Source: Opitutaceae bacterium (lineage in GTDB: Bacteria; Verrucomicrobiota; Verrucomicrobiia; Opitutales; Opitutaceae). From it: 64,000 nt of DNA. Shown here in pieces: positions 57,535-64,000 of this stretch (the stretch's first letter is position 1; the number at the start of each line of letters is the position of its first letter). Location: positions 1-64,000 of the forward strand of contig JANQSC010000048.1 in NCBI GenBank assembly GCA_028284235.1, read 5' to 3'. The notes beneath the pieces are model-generated. The model had not been told where the DNA came from, did no database searches, and worked only from the letters and a program-made list of their open reading frames with translations. Position numbers and translations under genes: made by a program.

Positions 57535-58932
57535 ATGAAGCAAACGCGACGTAGTTTCATTCAGTCAGCCGGCGCCGCGGCGGGGGTCTTGTCATTCGCC
57601 AATCGTCCTGTGTTCGGTCAATCGCCGCATTCGAGCAAGCGGCTGAATATCCTTTACCTCTGCTCGGACCAGCAGCACTGGCAGGCTCTGGGATCTGTCG
57701 ACCCGTTTTTCGACACGCCTCATCAAGATGCCTTGTCCGCCGAGTCGACCGTGTTTGAGAACGCGTTTTGCACGACTCCGCAATGTTCGCCGAGCCGGTC
57801 TTCAATGTTGACTGGCTTCTACCCGCATACGACGGGGATGATGAACAACAGCAACGCCCTCGGGGGCGGGGACTTGAAGTTGCCGACTATCGGAGCCCAT
57901 TTGCAAAAAGCGGGTTACACCACTGGCATATTCGGCAAGTGGCATTTGGGCAACGACGCGATTGGAAACGACGGTTGGGACGAGGAGGTCAAGAAAGGGC
58001 CCGACCCGAAAACGACGGAGCGCGGTCTCGACTTTCTCGATCGGCACGCGGAGGACGAAAAACCGTTCGCCCTGTTCCTCATGTATTTGGACCCGCATGA
58101 CATCTACTACTACAAGCCGGGCAAAAGCGTGGTGAAGACGGACGATGTCCAACTCGGGGAGTCGTGGGCGAAGCAAGACTTCGATTCCGTCCCCAAAGTG
58201 CATCGCGAATTCATGGAGCACAATCAAGGCGAATTCATCGTAGATGCCGATGAGGAGGTGTGGAAGGGCTATCGCGACTATTATCGTCGGAAAGTGAAAC
58301 TCTACGACGACCATGTGGGTCGCGTGGTCGCACGATTGAAGTCGCTCGGATTGTGGGAGAATACGATTATTGTGAACACGTCGGATCACGGCGATATGGA
58401 TACCTTCCATCGCTTGGTTTTCAAAGGGCCGTTCATGTACGAGCACATGATGCGTATACCGATGTCGATTCGTGTGCCCGGCGGTAAAGGCCCGAAGCGA
58501 TCGGACTACCAGTGGGTGAATGTGGACACGACGCCGACCTTGCTAGAGCTCGCCGGCGCTGCGCCTTTGGAGTGTCATGGTCAGTCCGCGGCGTCGATTG
58601 TGACGGGGAAGGGTTCCGTTCCGGATAGGGAGTATGTGATTGGTGAATACTACGGAAAGCAAACTTGGGTGAATCCGATTCGAATGATCCGTAGCAGAGA
58701 GTGGAAATACTGCCTCTACACGGACTGGGGCGAAGAGCTCTACAATCTGAAGAGCGATCCGGAAGAGATTGAGAATCTGGCGGGCAATCCAAAATTCGCG
58801 ACGCAAAAAGCGCTGATGCGGAGTCTTTTGGACGAGTGGATGGAGGAGAATGACGATCCGTTCTACTCGCTCGCGACTACCGCTTTGAAGCGCGACGAGG
58901 CGAAAGGGATATTGAGAAATGCTAGATATTGA
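57535..58932 (+). CDS. Tat-exported sulfatase (CSPSR)
   Basis: A 465-residue sulfatase from ATG 57535. The N-terminus is a twin-arginine signal (TRRSFIQSAGAAAGVLSF), unlike the Sec signals of the other sulfatases here. The formylglycine precursor C84 is in CSPSRSSMLTGFYPH, with the metal site ILYLCSDQQHW, GKWHLGND and VNTSDHGDMD. It resembles choline-sulfatase-like members in the DQQH motif. Tat export implies folding in the cytoplasm first. Possibly regulated by the inverted repeats upstream. Confidence 0.93.
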   Translation: MKQTRRSFIQSAGAAAGVLSFANRPVFGQSPHSSKRLNILYLCSDQQHWQALGSVDPFFDTPHQDALSAESTVFENAFCTTPQCSPSRSSMLTGFYPHTTGMMNNSNALGGGDLKLPTIGAHLQKAGYTTGIFGKWHLGNDAIGNDGWDEEVKKGPDPKTTERGLDFLDRHAEDEKPFALFLMYLDPHDIYYYKPGKSVVKTDDVQLGESWAKQDFDSVPKVHREFMEHNQGEFIVDADEEVWKGYRDYYRRKVKLYDDHVGRVVARLKSLGLWENTIIVNTSDHGDMDTFHRLVFKGPFMYEHMMRIPMSIRVPGGKGPKRSDYQWVNVDTTPTLLELAGAAPLECHGQSAASIVTGKGSVPDREYVIGEYYGKQTWVNPIRMIRSREWKYCLYTDWGEELYNLKSDPEEIENLAGNPKFATQKALMRSLLDEWMEENDDPFYSLATTALKRDEAKGILRNARY

Positions 58933-58938
58933 CGCGTC

Positions 58939-60072
58939 CTAGAGCTTTTTTGGATCGAGAACGACGTGTTTTATCCCCACGCGGTTGAAGGTGTAAGTGA
59001 TGTGCGCGTTTCCGTCGCTCGTTTGAATGACCGCAGGGTAGGAGTACTCGCCCCAGTTGCGTCCGCTTGGCGGGCGCGGATTGGATTCCCGTTCAAGCGT
59101 GGCGACGAGGCTCCAGTCGAGGCCGTCTTCTGAGATTGCGACATTTAGCGTCTGCCGACTGGGAATTTTGGATACGCGCGTGGTGTGGTTGTAAACGAGG
59201 AGTTGTCGGCCGTCGTCCAGTGTGACGGCGTCTGTGCCGGCGCTGGGGTTCGGGAGGTCGGTGGCTGCCATGGCGCTCCAGCTCCTGCCTCCGTCTTTTG
59301 ACCAGCTTTGGGTGATTACGTTTTGTTTCGAGCGGCAGAGGATTTGAAGGTCTCCGTTGGCGTGTCGGAGGATGCTGGGCTGGATCGAGTCGAACGCGAT
59401 CCCGTCGTGAATGGGGCCGATAACGTCCCAGGTTTTGCCCAAGTCCCGAGTCACTTCGAAATGGACGCGCCAGTAGCCGTCGGCTCCGGGAACGTCGACT
59501 TCGGTGCTGCTGGGGCAGAGAAGAGAACCATCGGGAAGTTGTATGGGCTTGTTCTTTACTGGACCCAATAGGTGGCCGATCGCCCAGTGTTCCCCTAGTT
59601 TGGTCGGCCACGTCCAGGTTTTGCCGCCATCGTGGGAAGTCGTGCGCATTCCCCACCAGTCTCGCGGATTGGGTCCGACCTTGTAGAAAAGGACGAGCGG
59701 ACCTTCTGTTGGTTGAAAGAGGACGGGATTCCAGCAAGGGTATCGCAGATTCATGGATTGGACGCCGTTGACGACCTCCATTGGCTCGGTCCAAACGCCG
59801 TCGACGTTCCGTGAAACCCATATGCCGACGTCGGGGCTTTTTTCCTGGGTCCCGCCGAACCAGGCGGCGACGAGGCCGGACGGGGTCTCCGCGATCGTGG
59901 ACGCGTGGCATTCCGGCGTCGGTTTGCGGTCGAGGTCGAAGATCTGTTCCGCGTATAGAACTGCTCCTTCCCCAGCGTAGGACACGGGTGGGATTTCGTA
60001 GTCTTTGGCTACGGAGGTGGCGCCAATTGTGAGCAGGACGAGGAGTTGGGCGAGGGAGATTGTATGGTTCAT
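58939..60072 (-). CDS. Secreted sialidase/BNR-family protein
   Basis: A 377-residue exported protein (signal about 1-22) of the sialidase superfamily. Asp-box (S-x-D-x-G-x-T-W) repeats: SHDGGKTWTWP, TRDLGKTWDVI, SKDGGRSWSAM, and a weak SEDGLDWSL, one per blade as in six-bladed propellers. An N-terminal region (ECHASTIAETPSGLVAAWFGGTQEKSPDVGIWVSR) replaces the usual FRIP, so it belongs to BNR-type relatives rather than classic neuraminidases. Many such proteins cleave other acid sugars. It follows the SSS symporter by 15 bases and is surely in its operon. Confidence 0.88.
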   Translation of the reverse strand: MNHTISLAQLLVLLTIGATSVAKDYEIPPVSYAGEGAVLYAEQIFDLDRKPTPECHASTIAETPSGLVAAWFGGTQEKSPDVGIWVSRNVDGVWTEPMEVVNGVQSMNLRYPCWNPVLFQPTEGPLVLFYKVGPNPRDWWGMRTTSHDGGKTWTWPTKLGEHWAIGHLLGPVKNKPIQLPDGSLLCPSSTEVDVPGADGYWRVHFEVTRDLGKTWDVIGPIHDGIAFDSIQPSILRHANGDLQILCRSKQNVITQSWSKDGGRSWSAMAATDLPNPSAGTDAVTLDDGRQLLVYNHTTRVSKIPSRQTLNVAISEDGLDWSLVATLERESNPRPPSGRNWGEYSYPAVIQTSDGNAHITYTFNRVGIKHVVLDPKKL

Positions 60073-60087
60073 TTAAACGAGTTGCTT

Positions 60088-61755
60088 CTAATTGTGTTCC
60101 GCGGTTCGTTGCCCGGTAAAGCGAGAGACAGCGAGTCCGACGAGGAGCAGGGTTGCGGTTCCGAAAACCGGGATAAGGTAGGCGTGCAAGAGGCGGGCCG
60201 GGCCGGTGGTGGAATTGTTAGACGAGGATTCTTGGGTGAAAATGCTGATCACTTCGAGAAGTTTGGGGAGTGACAGCCATAGGATGAGCGCGACTGCCGC
60301 GGTGACTCCGGCAATCGCGGCTGCGTTTCGGGCCCGACGGCTGACGAGTCCAAGCAAGAAAAGACCGCTCATTCCTCCACCGAGGATGCCGGAAAGAGTC
60401 CACCAGATATCTAGCGCGCTTTCGGTGAGCCGTACCAGGGAGAGTGCGAGCCCGGTACCCAGAATCCCCCACGCGATTGTCCCGGTGTAGAGCGCTTGCA
60501 TCGTCGCGCGCGGGCTCGCGTCCGGATTCGCGAAACGTTTGTAGAAGTCGCTCATGAGCAGCGTTGCGGAGGAGTTTAAGCTCGTGGAAACTGTGCTCAT
60601 GGCTGCGGCGAAAATCGCGGCGATCAGTAGGCCGCGCAATCCGGAAGGGAGATGGTTGGCGATGAAATGGGGAAAGACGCGGTCGCCGATCTCGCTCGGT
60701 GTAAGCTGAGCGGCGCGTTCGCGGATGGCGTCTGGGGAGAGCGTTTCCGGTCCGCCTTCGCCGGCTTGCAATAGTTGTTGTCGAGCGACGAGCTCTTGCA
60801 GGCCGACCAAATTTGTGGATTGGTGTATTTCAGAATCGACTACAATTGCAGTAGCGTTCGGCTGATAGTAGGCGAATAGAGTGGTGCCGATGAGAAAAAA
60901 CAATGCGCTGACGGGGACATAGAGCAACGCCCCGACCCATATGCTGCGGCGGGCTTCGCGATCCGAGCTCGACGCTATGTAGCGTTGAATGTAGCTTTGA
61001 TCGATTCCGAAGTTCTGCAAGTTGATGGCGATGCCGAATGCGAGCACGACCCAGAAAGTCGGCTCGGATGGGTTGGGCCCAAAGGAGCCAAGGGAGAACT
61101 TGTCGGCGTCGGAAGCAATGTCTACGACTTCTCCCATGCCGCCGGGTATTTGAAAGATCATGACGGCGAGACAGATCAAGGCGCCCGCCATGAGGACGAT
61201 CGCCTGAATGGCGTCGTTCCAAATAACGGCGAGAATCCCCCCGAGGAGAGAATAGAGAGTCACTGAAATCCCAGTGACTATAAGGATTTTGTAGATGTCC
61301 CATCCGAATATAACTTGCATGGGGAGCGCCATCAAGTACAGCACGACACCGATGCGGGCGATCTGGGTGAGCAGGTAGAATACGCTGGCGTATATACGCG
61401 CCCAGAGGCCGAATCGCTGTTCTAGCAGCGCGTATGCCGAAACTGCGGCGCTGTTTCGATAGTAAGGCAGGAAATAGCGGACGGCGATCCAGGCGACGAT
61501 CGGTATTGACAGCGAGAATACGAACGGATTCCAGTTCGCGGCGAAGCTTTTGCCCGGAAGCGCGAGGTAGCTGATGCTGCTCAGGAACGTGGCGAAGATC
61601 GACAATCCGCAAATCCACCCGGGTAGGGATCGATTGGCCGCGGTGTAGCCTTCCTCATGTCGCGCGCGATTGTAGAAGTATGCTCCGATCCCCAACGTTC
61701 CGGCGAAATAGGCGATTAGCACGATCCAATCGATGGGGGTGAACGCGGAGGTCAT
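60088..61755 (-). CDS. SSS-family sodium:solute symporter
   Basis: A 555-residue transporter with about 13 spans of the sodium:solute symporter family: FTPIDWIVLIAYFAGTLGIGAYFYNRARHEEGYTAANRSLPGWICGLSIFATFLSSISYLALPGKSFAANW, LYSLLGGILAVIWNDAIQAIVLMAGALICL and LPSGLRGLLIAAIFAAAMSTVSTSLNSSATLLMSDFYKRF, the SSS signatures including the Na2 site Ser/Thr. Family members carry sialic acids, sugars, amino acids. Coupled by 15 bases to the sialidase-like gene, so it probably imports the monosaccharide that the sialidase releases. Confidence 0.94.
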   Translation of the reverse strand: MTSAFTPIDWIVLIAYFAGTLGIGAYFYNRARHEEGYTAANRSLPGWICGLSIFATFLSSISYLALPGKSFAANWNPFVFSLSIPIVAWIAVRYFLPYYRNSAAVSAYALLEQRFGLWARIYASVFYLLTQIARIGVVLYLMALPMQVIFGWDIYKILIVTGISVTLYSLLGGILAVIWNDAIQAIVLMAGALICLAVMIFQIPGGMGEVVDIASDADKFSLGSFGPNPSEPTFWVVLAFGIAINLQNFGIDQSYIQRYIASSSDREARRSIWVGALLYVPVSALFFLIGTTLFAYYQPNATAIVVDSEIHQSTNLVGLQELVARQQLLQAGEGGPETLSPDAIRERAAQLTPSEIGDRVFPHFIANHLPSGLRGLLIAAIFAAAMSTVSTSLNSSATLLMSDFYKRFANPDASPRATMQALYTGTIAWGILGTGLALSLVRLTESALDIWWTLSGILGGGMSGLFLLGLVSRRARNAAAIAGVTAAVALILWLSLPKLLEVISIFTQESSSNNSTTGPARLLHAYLIPVFGTATLLLVGLAVSRFTGQRTAEHN

Positions 61756-61933
61756 TCGGGAATGCAGGAGCGGGTGGGAAGGGGGAGAGGTTCATATTCG
61801 CGATCGAGGCGCGGTGTATCAAGCGTGAAGATAGCGTGTCGACGTTTCGATGTTGGTCGGGATGCGTTATGATGACCCCTGGATCGCTCGATGAGACTTG
61901 CGCGCGGGTCGGCGATGCGGTTCAATCACGTTC

Positions 61934-63322
61934 ATGCGTCTATTTGCGAAAGCGCTTCTCGTGTTCTTATTGGGTGTCGCGAATTTCGGATTGGTCGCGT
62001 CATCTGAACGACCGAACGTCCTGTTGATCATCACGGATCAGCATCATGCCAAGATGTTGTCGGCCGCGGGGAATCCGTATTTGAAAACCCGAGCGTTGGA
62101 TCGCATGGCGGAGTCGGGGATCCGGTTCACCAATGCCTACGTGACGAATCCCGTTTGCATGCCTAGCCGGCTTTCGCTGGCGACGGGAATTATGCCGGGC
62201 AGACTAGGGGTATTCGACAACCAGATGGAGGCGACGATATCCGATACGGTTCGGTTCAATTCTCTGGGCAATCTCTTCAAGGGCGCATCCTATGACACGT
62301 TTTACGGCGGTAAAGTTCACTTGCCTAGGGAACTCGCCCCGAAGGACGCGGGATACGACGTTGTTTTTCCGGGACAACGCGACACACTCCCTGGCGCGTG
62401 TATCGAGTTTATGGTTGCAGAACGGGAGGATCCGTTCTTCGCGGTGGCCTCCTTTATCAATCCTCATGACATTTGCTTCGCGTACAATGCTCGAACGGAG
62501 GGGCGAAAAGGAATGGCTTTGGTGGATGAACTTTATCGTCAAGCCCAGTCGCTGCCGGAGGGGGCGTTGCCGCCGCTTCCGGAAAATAGCGGAATTCCGG
62601 TGAACGAGCCGAGCGCGATCGAGGCGAACTTGAAAGTAGACGCGGTGACGCCGGCCAAGATCATTCGCGCCGAATACACGGACCGGGACTGGCGCAACTA
62701 TCGATGGATCTACTGCCGATTGACCGAACGGGTGGACGCTCAGATTGGCGAGCTCATGGACGGCTTGAGAGAGCATGGGCTGGAGGAGAACACCTTGGTT
62801 GTGTTCACGGCGGATCACGGGGACATGGATGGGGCCCATCGGCTCGCGTCGAAAAACTTGTTTTACGAGGAATCGGTGGGCGTGCCGTTTATGATGCAGT
62901 ATCCGGGTGTGATTCCGGGCGGCGTAGTCGACGACCGCAGTCTTGTCAGCAACGGTTTGGACGTCTTGCCGACGCTTTGCGGATTTGCGGGAATCGATCC
63001 GCCCGACTACTTGCTGGGTCGCAACTTGCAAGGTGTCGCGGAAGGCAAGGTCGATTTAGACGATCGGGCTTACGTCGTATCCGAAAACGGTTTGGGGCGA
63101 ATGTTGCGGACTCATCGATACAAGTACTGTCTCTACGCGTCGGGCGAACCTCGAGAATCACTTGTGGACATTGAGAAGGATCCCGGCGAGATGCACAACT
63201 TGGCGGGGAATCCTGAATACAAGGCGGTCCTGAACCGGCATCGCTCGTATTTGCTGGAGTGGATCGCCGCGTCGAAGGACATTGATGCGGAGGCGTTCGC
63301 GAATTTTGGGGATTCGCACTAG
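61934..63322 (+). CDS. Secreted sulfatase, choline-sulfatase-like (CMPSR)
   Basis: A 462-residue sulfatase from ATG 61934 (signal about 1-23, VAS). The formylglycine precursor C75 is in VCMPSRLSLATGIMPGR, the metal site is LIITDQHHAKML (D35), and GGKVHLPRE replaces GKWHLG; VFTADHGDMDGAHRL is the second metal site. It is divergent from the SSS/sialidase operon with a 178-base shared gap, so may be co-regulated with it. Ends before R6 copies and a terminator. Confidence 0.93.
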   Translation: MRLFAKALLVFLLGVANFGLVASSERPNVLLIITDQHHAKMLSAAGNPYLKTRALDRMAESGIRFTNAYVTNPVCMPSRLSLATGIMPGRLGVFDNQMEATISDTVRFNSLGNLFKGASYDTFYGGKVHLPRELAPKDAGYDVVFPGQRDTLPGACIEFMVAEREDPFFAVASFINPHDICFAYNARTEGRKGMALVDELYRQAQSLPEGALPPLPENSGIPVNEPSAIEANLKVDAVTPAKIIRAEYTDRDWRNYRWIYCRLTERVDAQIGELMDGLREHGLEENTLVVFTADHGDMDGAHRLASKNLFYEESVGVPFMMQYPGVIPGGVVDDRSLVSNGLDVLPTLCGFAGIDPPDYLLGRNLQGVAEGKVDLDDRAYVVSENGLGRMLRTHRYKYCLYASGEPRESLVDIEKDPGEMHNLAGNPEYKAVLNRHRSYLLEWIAASKDIDAEAFANFGDSH

Positions 63323-63354
63323 CACTGCGGTTCGTAGTTTTCCGTAGTCGGGAT

Positions 63355-63453
63355 GAACCCGCCCGGAGGTCGGGTTCTACCTTGGGTTGGGCGTCGCGTC
63401 GCGTTAAGGGCATACGCGTTAACTTAAACCCGCCGGGACGGCGGGTTCCACCT
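63355..63453. repeat. Repeat R6, copies 2 and 3
   Basis: GAACCCGCCCGGAGGTCGGG then TTCTACCTT (63355-63383) and AAACCCGCCGGGACGGCGGG then TTCCACCTT (63427-63453). Same unit as at 25643; the two copies flank CGTCGCGTCGCGTTAAGGGC. Confidence 0.75.
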
Positions 63454-63477
63454 TTATCCTCCTGAATCAAGGGGTGG

Positions 63478-63503
63478 AACGCGCCGTCCCGGCGCGTTTT
63501 TTT
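63478..63503 (+). terminator. Rho-independent terminator
   Basis: AACGCGCCG(TCC)CGGCGCGTT followed by a run of T to 63503, located 155 bases after the sulfatase stop. It can serve the sulfatase on the plus strand; the A side could also serve the minus-strand gene. Confidence 0.85.
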
Positions 63504-63582
63504 GCGAGAGATCAGTTAAGTTGACGCGTATGCGTCAGGCGGGAGCGCTGCGCGCCCCGGTAAGAGCGTTCGTCTCCGGTTT

Positions 63583-64000
63583 CTATTTTTCAATGGTGAA
63601 GCCGTATTGCTCCGCTTTCTCCTCGATAATTTGAAAAGCGCTGAGGGTGAAAACCTCGTCGTCGCCTTCGGATTCGCGCCGTTCGCGTTCTTCAAGCAGG
63701 CGCTTCTCGCGCTGGACGTGGAGCTTGTCCAAGCTCTCTTTTATTTCCTGGCGGGCCAGGATTTGCTCACGGATGTAAGGGGCCCGATCTTCAGGATTCA
63801 TGGCGCTTAAGGAGTCGTCGAGTTTGGACTCGTCGAGTTTGTCGATGTGGACGTTCTCTTCGATGATTTCCTCGATGAGGTCGCCGGAACTGGCGATGGC
63901 TTTGCCTTTGCCGGAATTCCAGACGTATTCGGACCGGTCTGCGATTGTTTCGGTGGATATCAGGTCGAGAAGGGAAACGCTTTCCTTCGCTTGCCTTTGT
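63583..64000 (-). CDS. C-terminal part of an unknown protein, 5' end beyond window
   Basis: Open on the minus strand from the window edge; the frame is continuous upstream of ATG 63801, so that Met is probably internal. About 139 residues are visible: RQAKESVSLLDLISTETIAD, then EYVWNSGKGKAIASSGD, LIEEIIEENVHIDKLDESKLDD, a long charged coil (EIKESLDKLHVQREKRLLEERERRESEGDDEV) and FTLSAFQIIEEKAEQYGFTIEK. Highly charged and helical. I do not recognise it. It would be resolved by the sequence to the right. Confidence 0.6.
   Translation of the reverse strand, partial: QRQAKESVSLLDLISTETIADRSEYVWNSGKGKAIASSGDLIEEIIEENVHIDKLDESKLDDSLSAMNPEDRAPYIREQILARQEIKESLDKLHVQREKRLLEERERRESEGDDEVFTLSAFQIIEEKAEQYGFTIEK

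Noticed and set aside
57111..57538. 67- and 104-codon overlapping frames before the Tat sulfatase
   Set aside because: They overlap each other in different frames, have no recognised domain, and one runs across the hairpin and into the start of the real gene.
1..64000. tRNA, rRNA, IS element or prophage
   Set aside because: No cloverleaf-like sequence, conserved rRNA segment, transposase or phage structural gene was seen on either strand, although without a scan weak tRNA-like sequences cannot be fully excluded.

Overview
The window reads as chromosomal DNA of a marine, polysaccharide-degrading bacterium, most likely a member of the Verrucomicrobiota (Opitutae-like). This is inferred from gene content: six secreted formylglycine sulfatases, secreted RCC1 and HAF repeat proteins sharing a C-terminal tail module, an ECF sigma factor with a long membrane-crossing C-terminal extension, DUF1080 and TIM-barrel isomerase proteins, and GPH and SSS sugar transporters. 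I see no rRNA, tRNA, insertion sequence, prophage or CRISPR array.

Layout. 1-7.4 kb: two small secreted proteins on the minus strand, then three consecutive secreted beta-propeller-type proteins (HAF repeats, RCC1 repeats, PQQ-type sugar dehydrogenase), separated by mosaic palindromic repeats. 7.4-17 kb: a repeat-rich accessory stretch with a possible 44-residue membrane peptide, a membrane-anchored unknown, an XRE regulator, two RelE/ParE-type toxin-antitoxin pairs, a lone TonB-like protein, a membrane-crossing ECF sigma factor followed by a paralogue of its own sensor-like domain, and a LysR regulator divergent from a small ferredoxin. 17-32 kb: an HtrA-like protease, a GH2 enzyme lacking its expected acid/base residue, and two very large lipoproteins built almost wholly of a 26-residue helical repeat, flanking a sulfatase and a Gfo/Idh/MocA oxidoreductase. 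32-43 kb: an HxlR regulator with its divergent membrane-protein target, DUF1080 and cytochrome c-sugar dehydrogenase genes, a TIM-barrel isomerase, two alpha/beta hydrolases, a Dabb protein, a second sulfatase, a DUF899/MerC-like pair with two palindromic operators, and a two-domain GNAT protein. 43-50 kb: an SGNH hydrolase, a third sulfatase, and a LacI-controlled GPH symporter/isomerase operon. 50-53.5 kb: a Kef K+/H+ antiporter operon with two flavodoxin-fold proteins and an AAC(3)-I-like acetyltransferase. 53.5-64 kb: an SGNH-alpha/beta hydrolase fusion, three more sulfatases, an SSS symporter with a sialidase-like protein, and the C-terminus of an unknown protein running off the right edge.

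Together the genes look like dispersed parts of a sulfated-glycan catabolic programme. Secreted sulfatases, esterases, a GH2 and a sialidase-like enzyme would strip the polymer; GPH and SSS symporters would import the products; secreted or membrane sugar dehydrogenases, isomerases and a Gfo/Idh/MocA enzyme would process the sugars; LacI, LysR, HxlR and ECF regulators would control them. The most unusual items are the sigma factor/solo-domain pair, the paired 26-residue-repeat lipoproteins, the GH2 active-site loss, and at least six families of structured intergenic repeats, one of which shows compensatory base changes.
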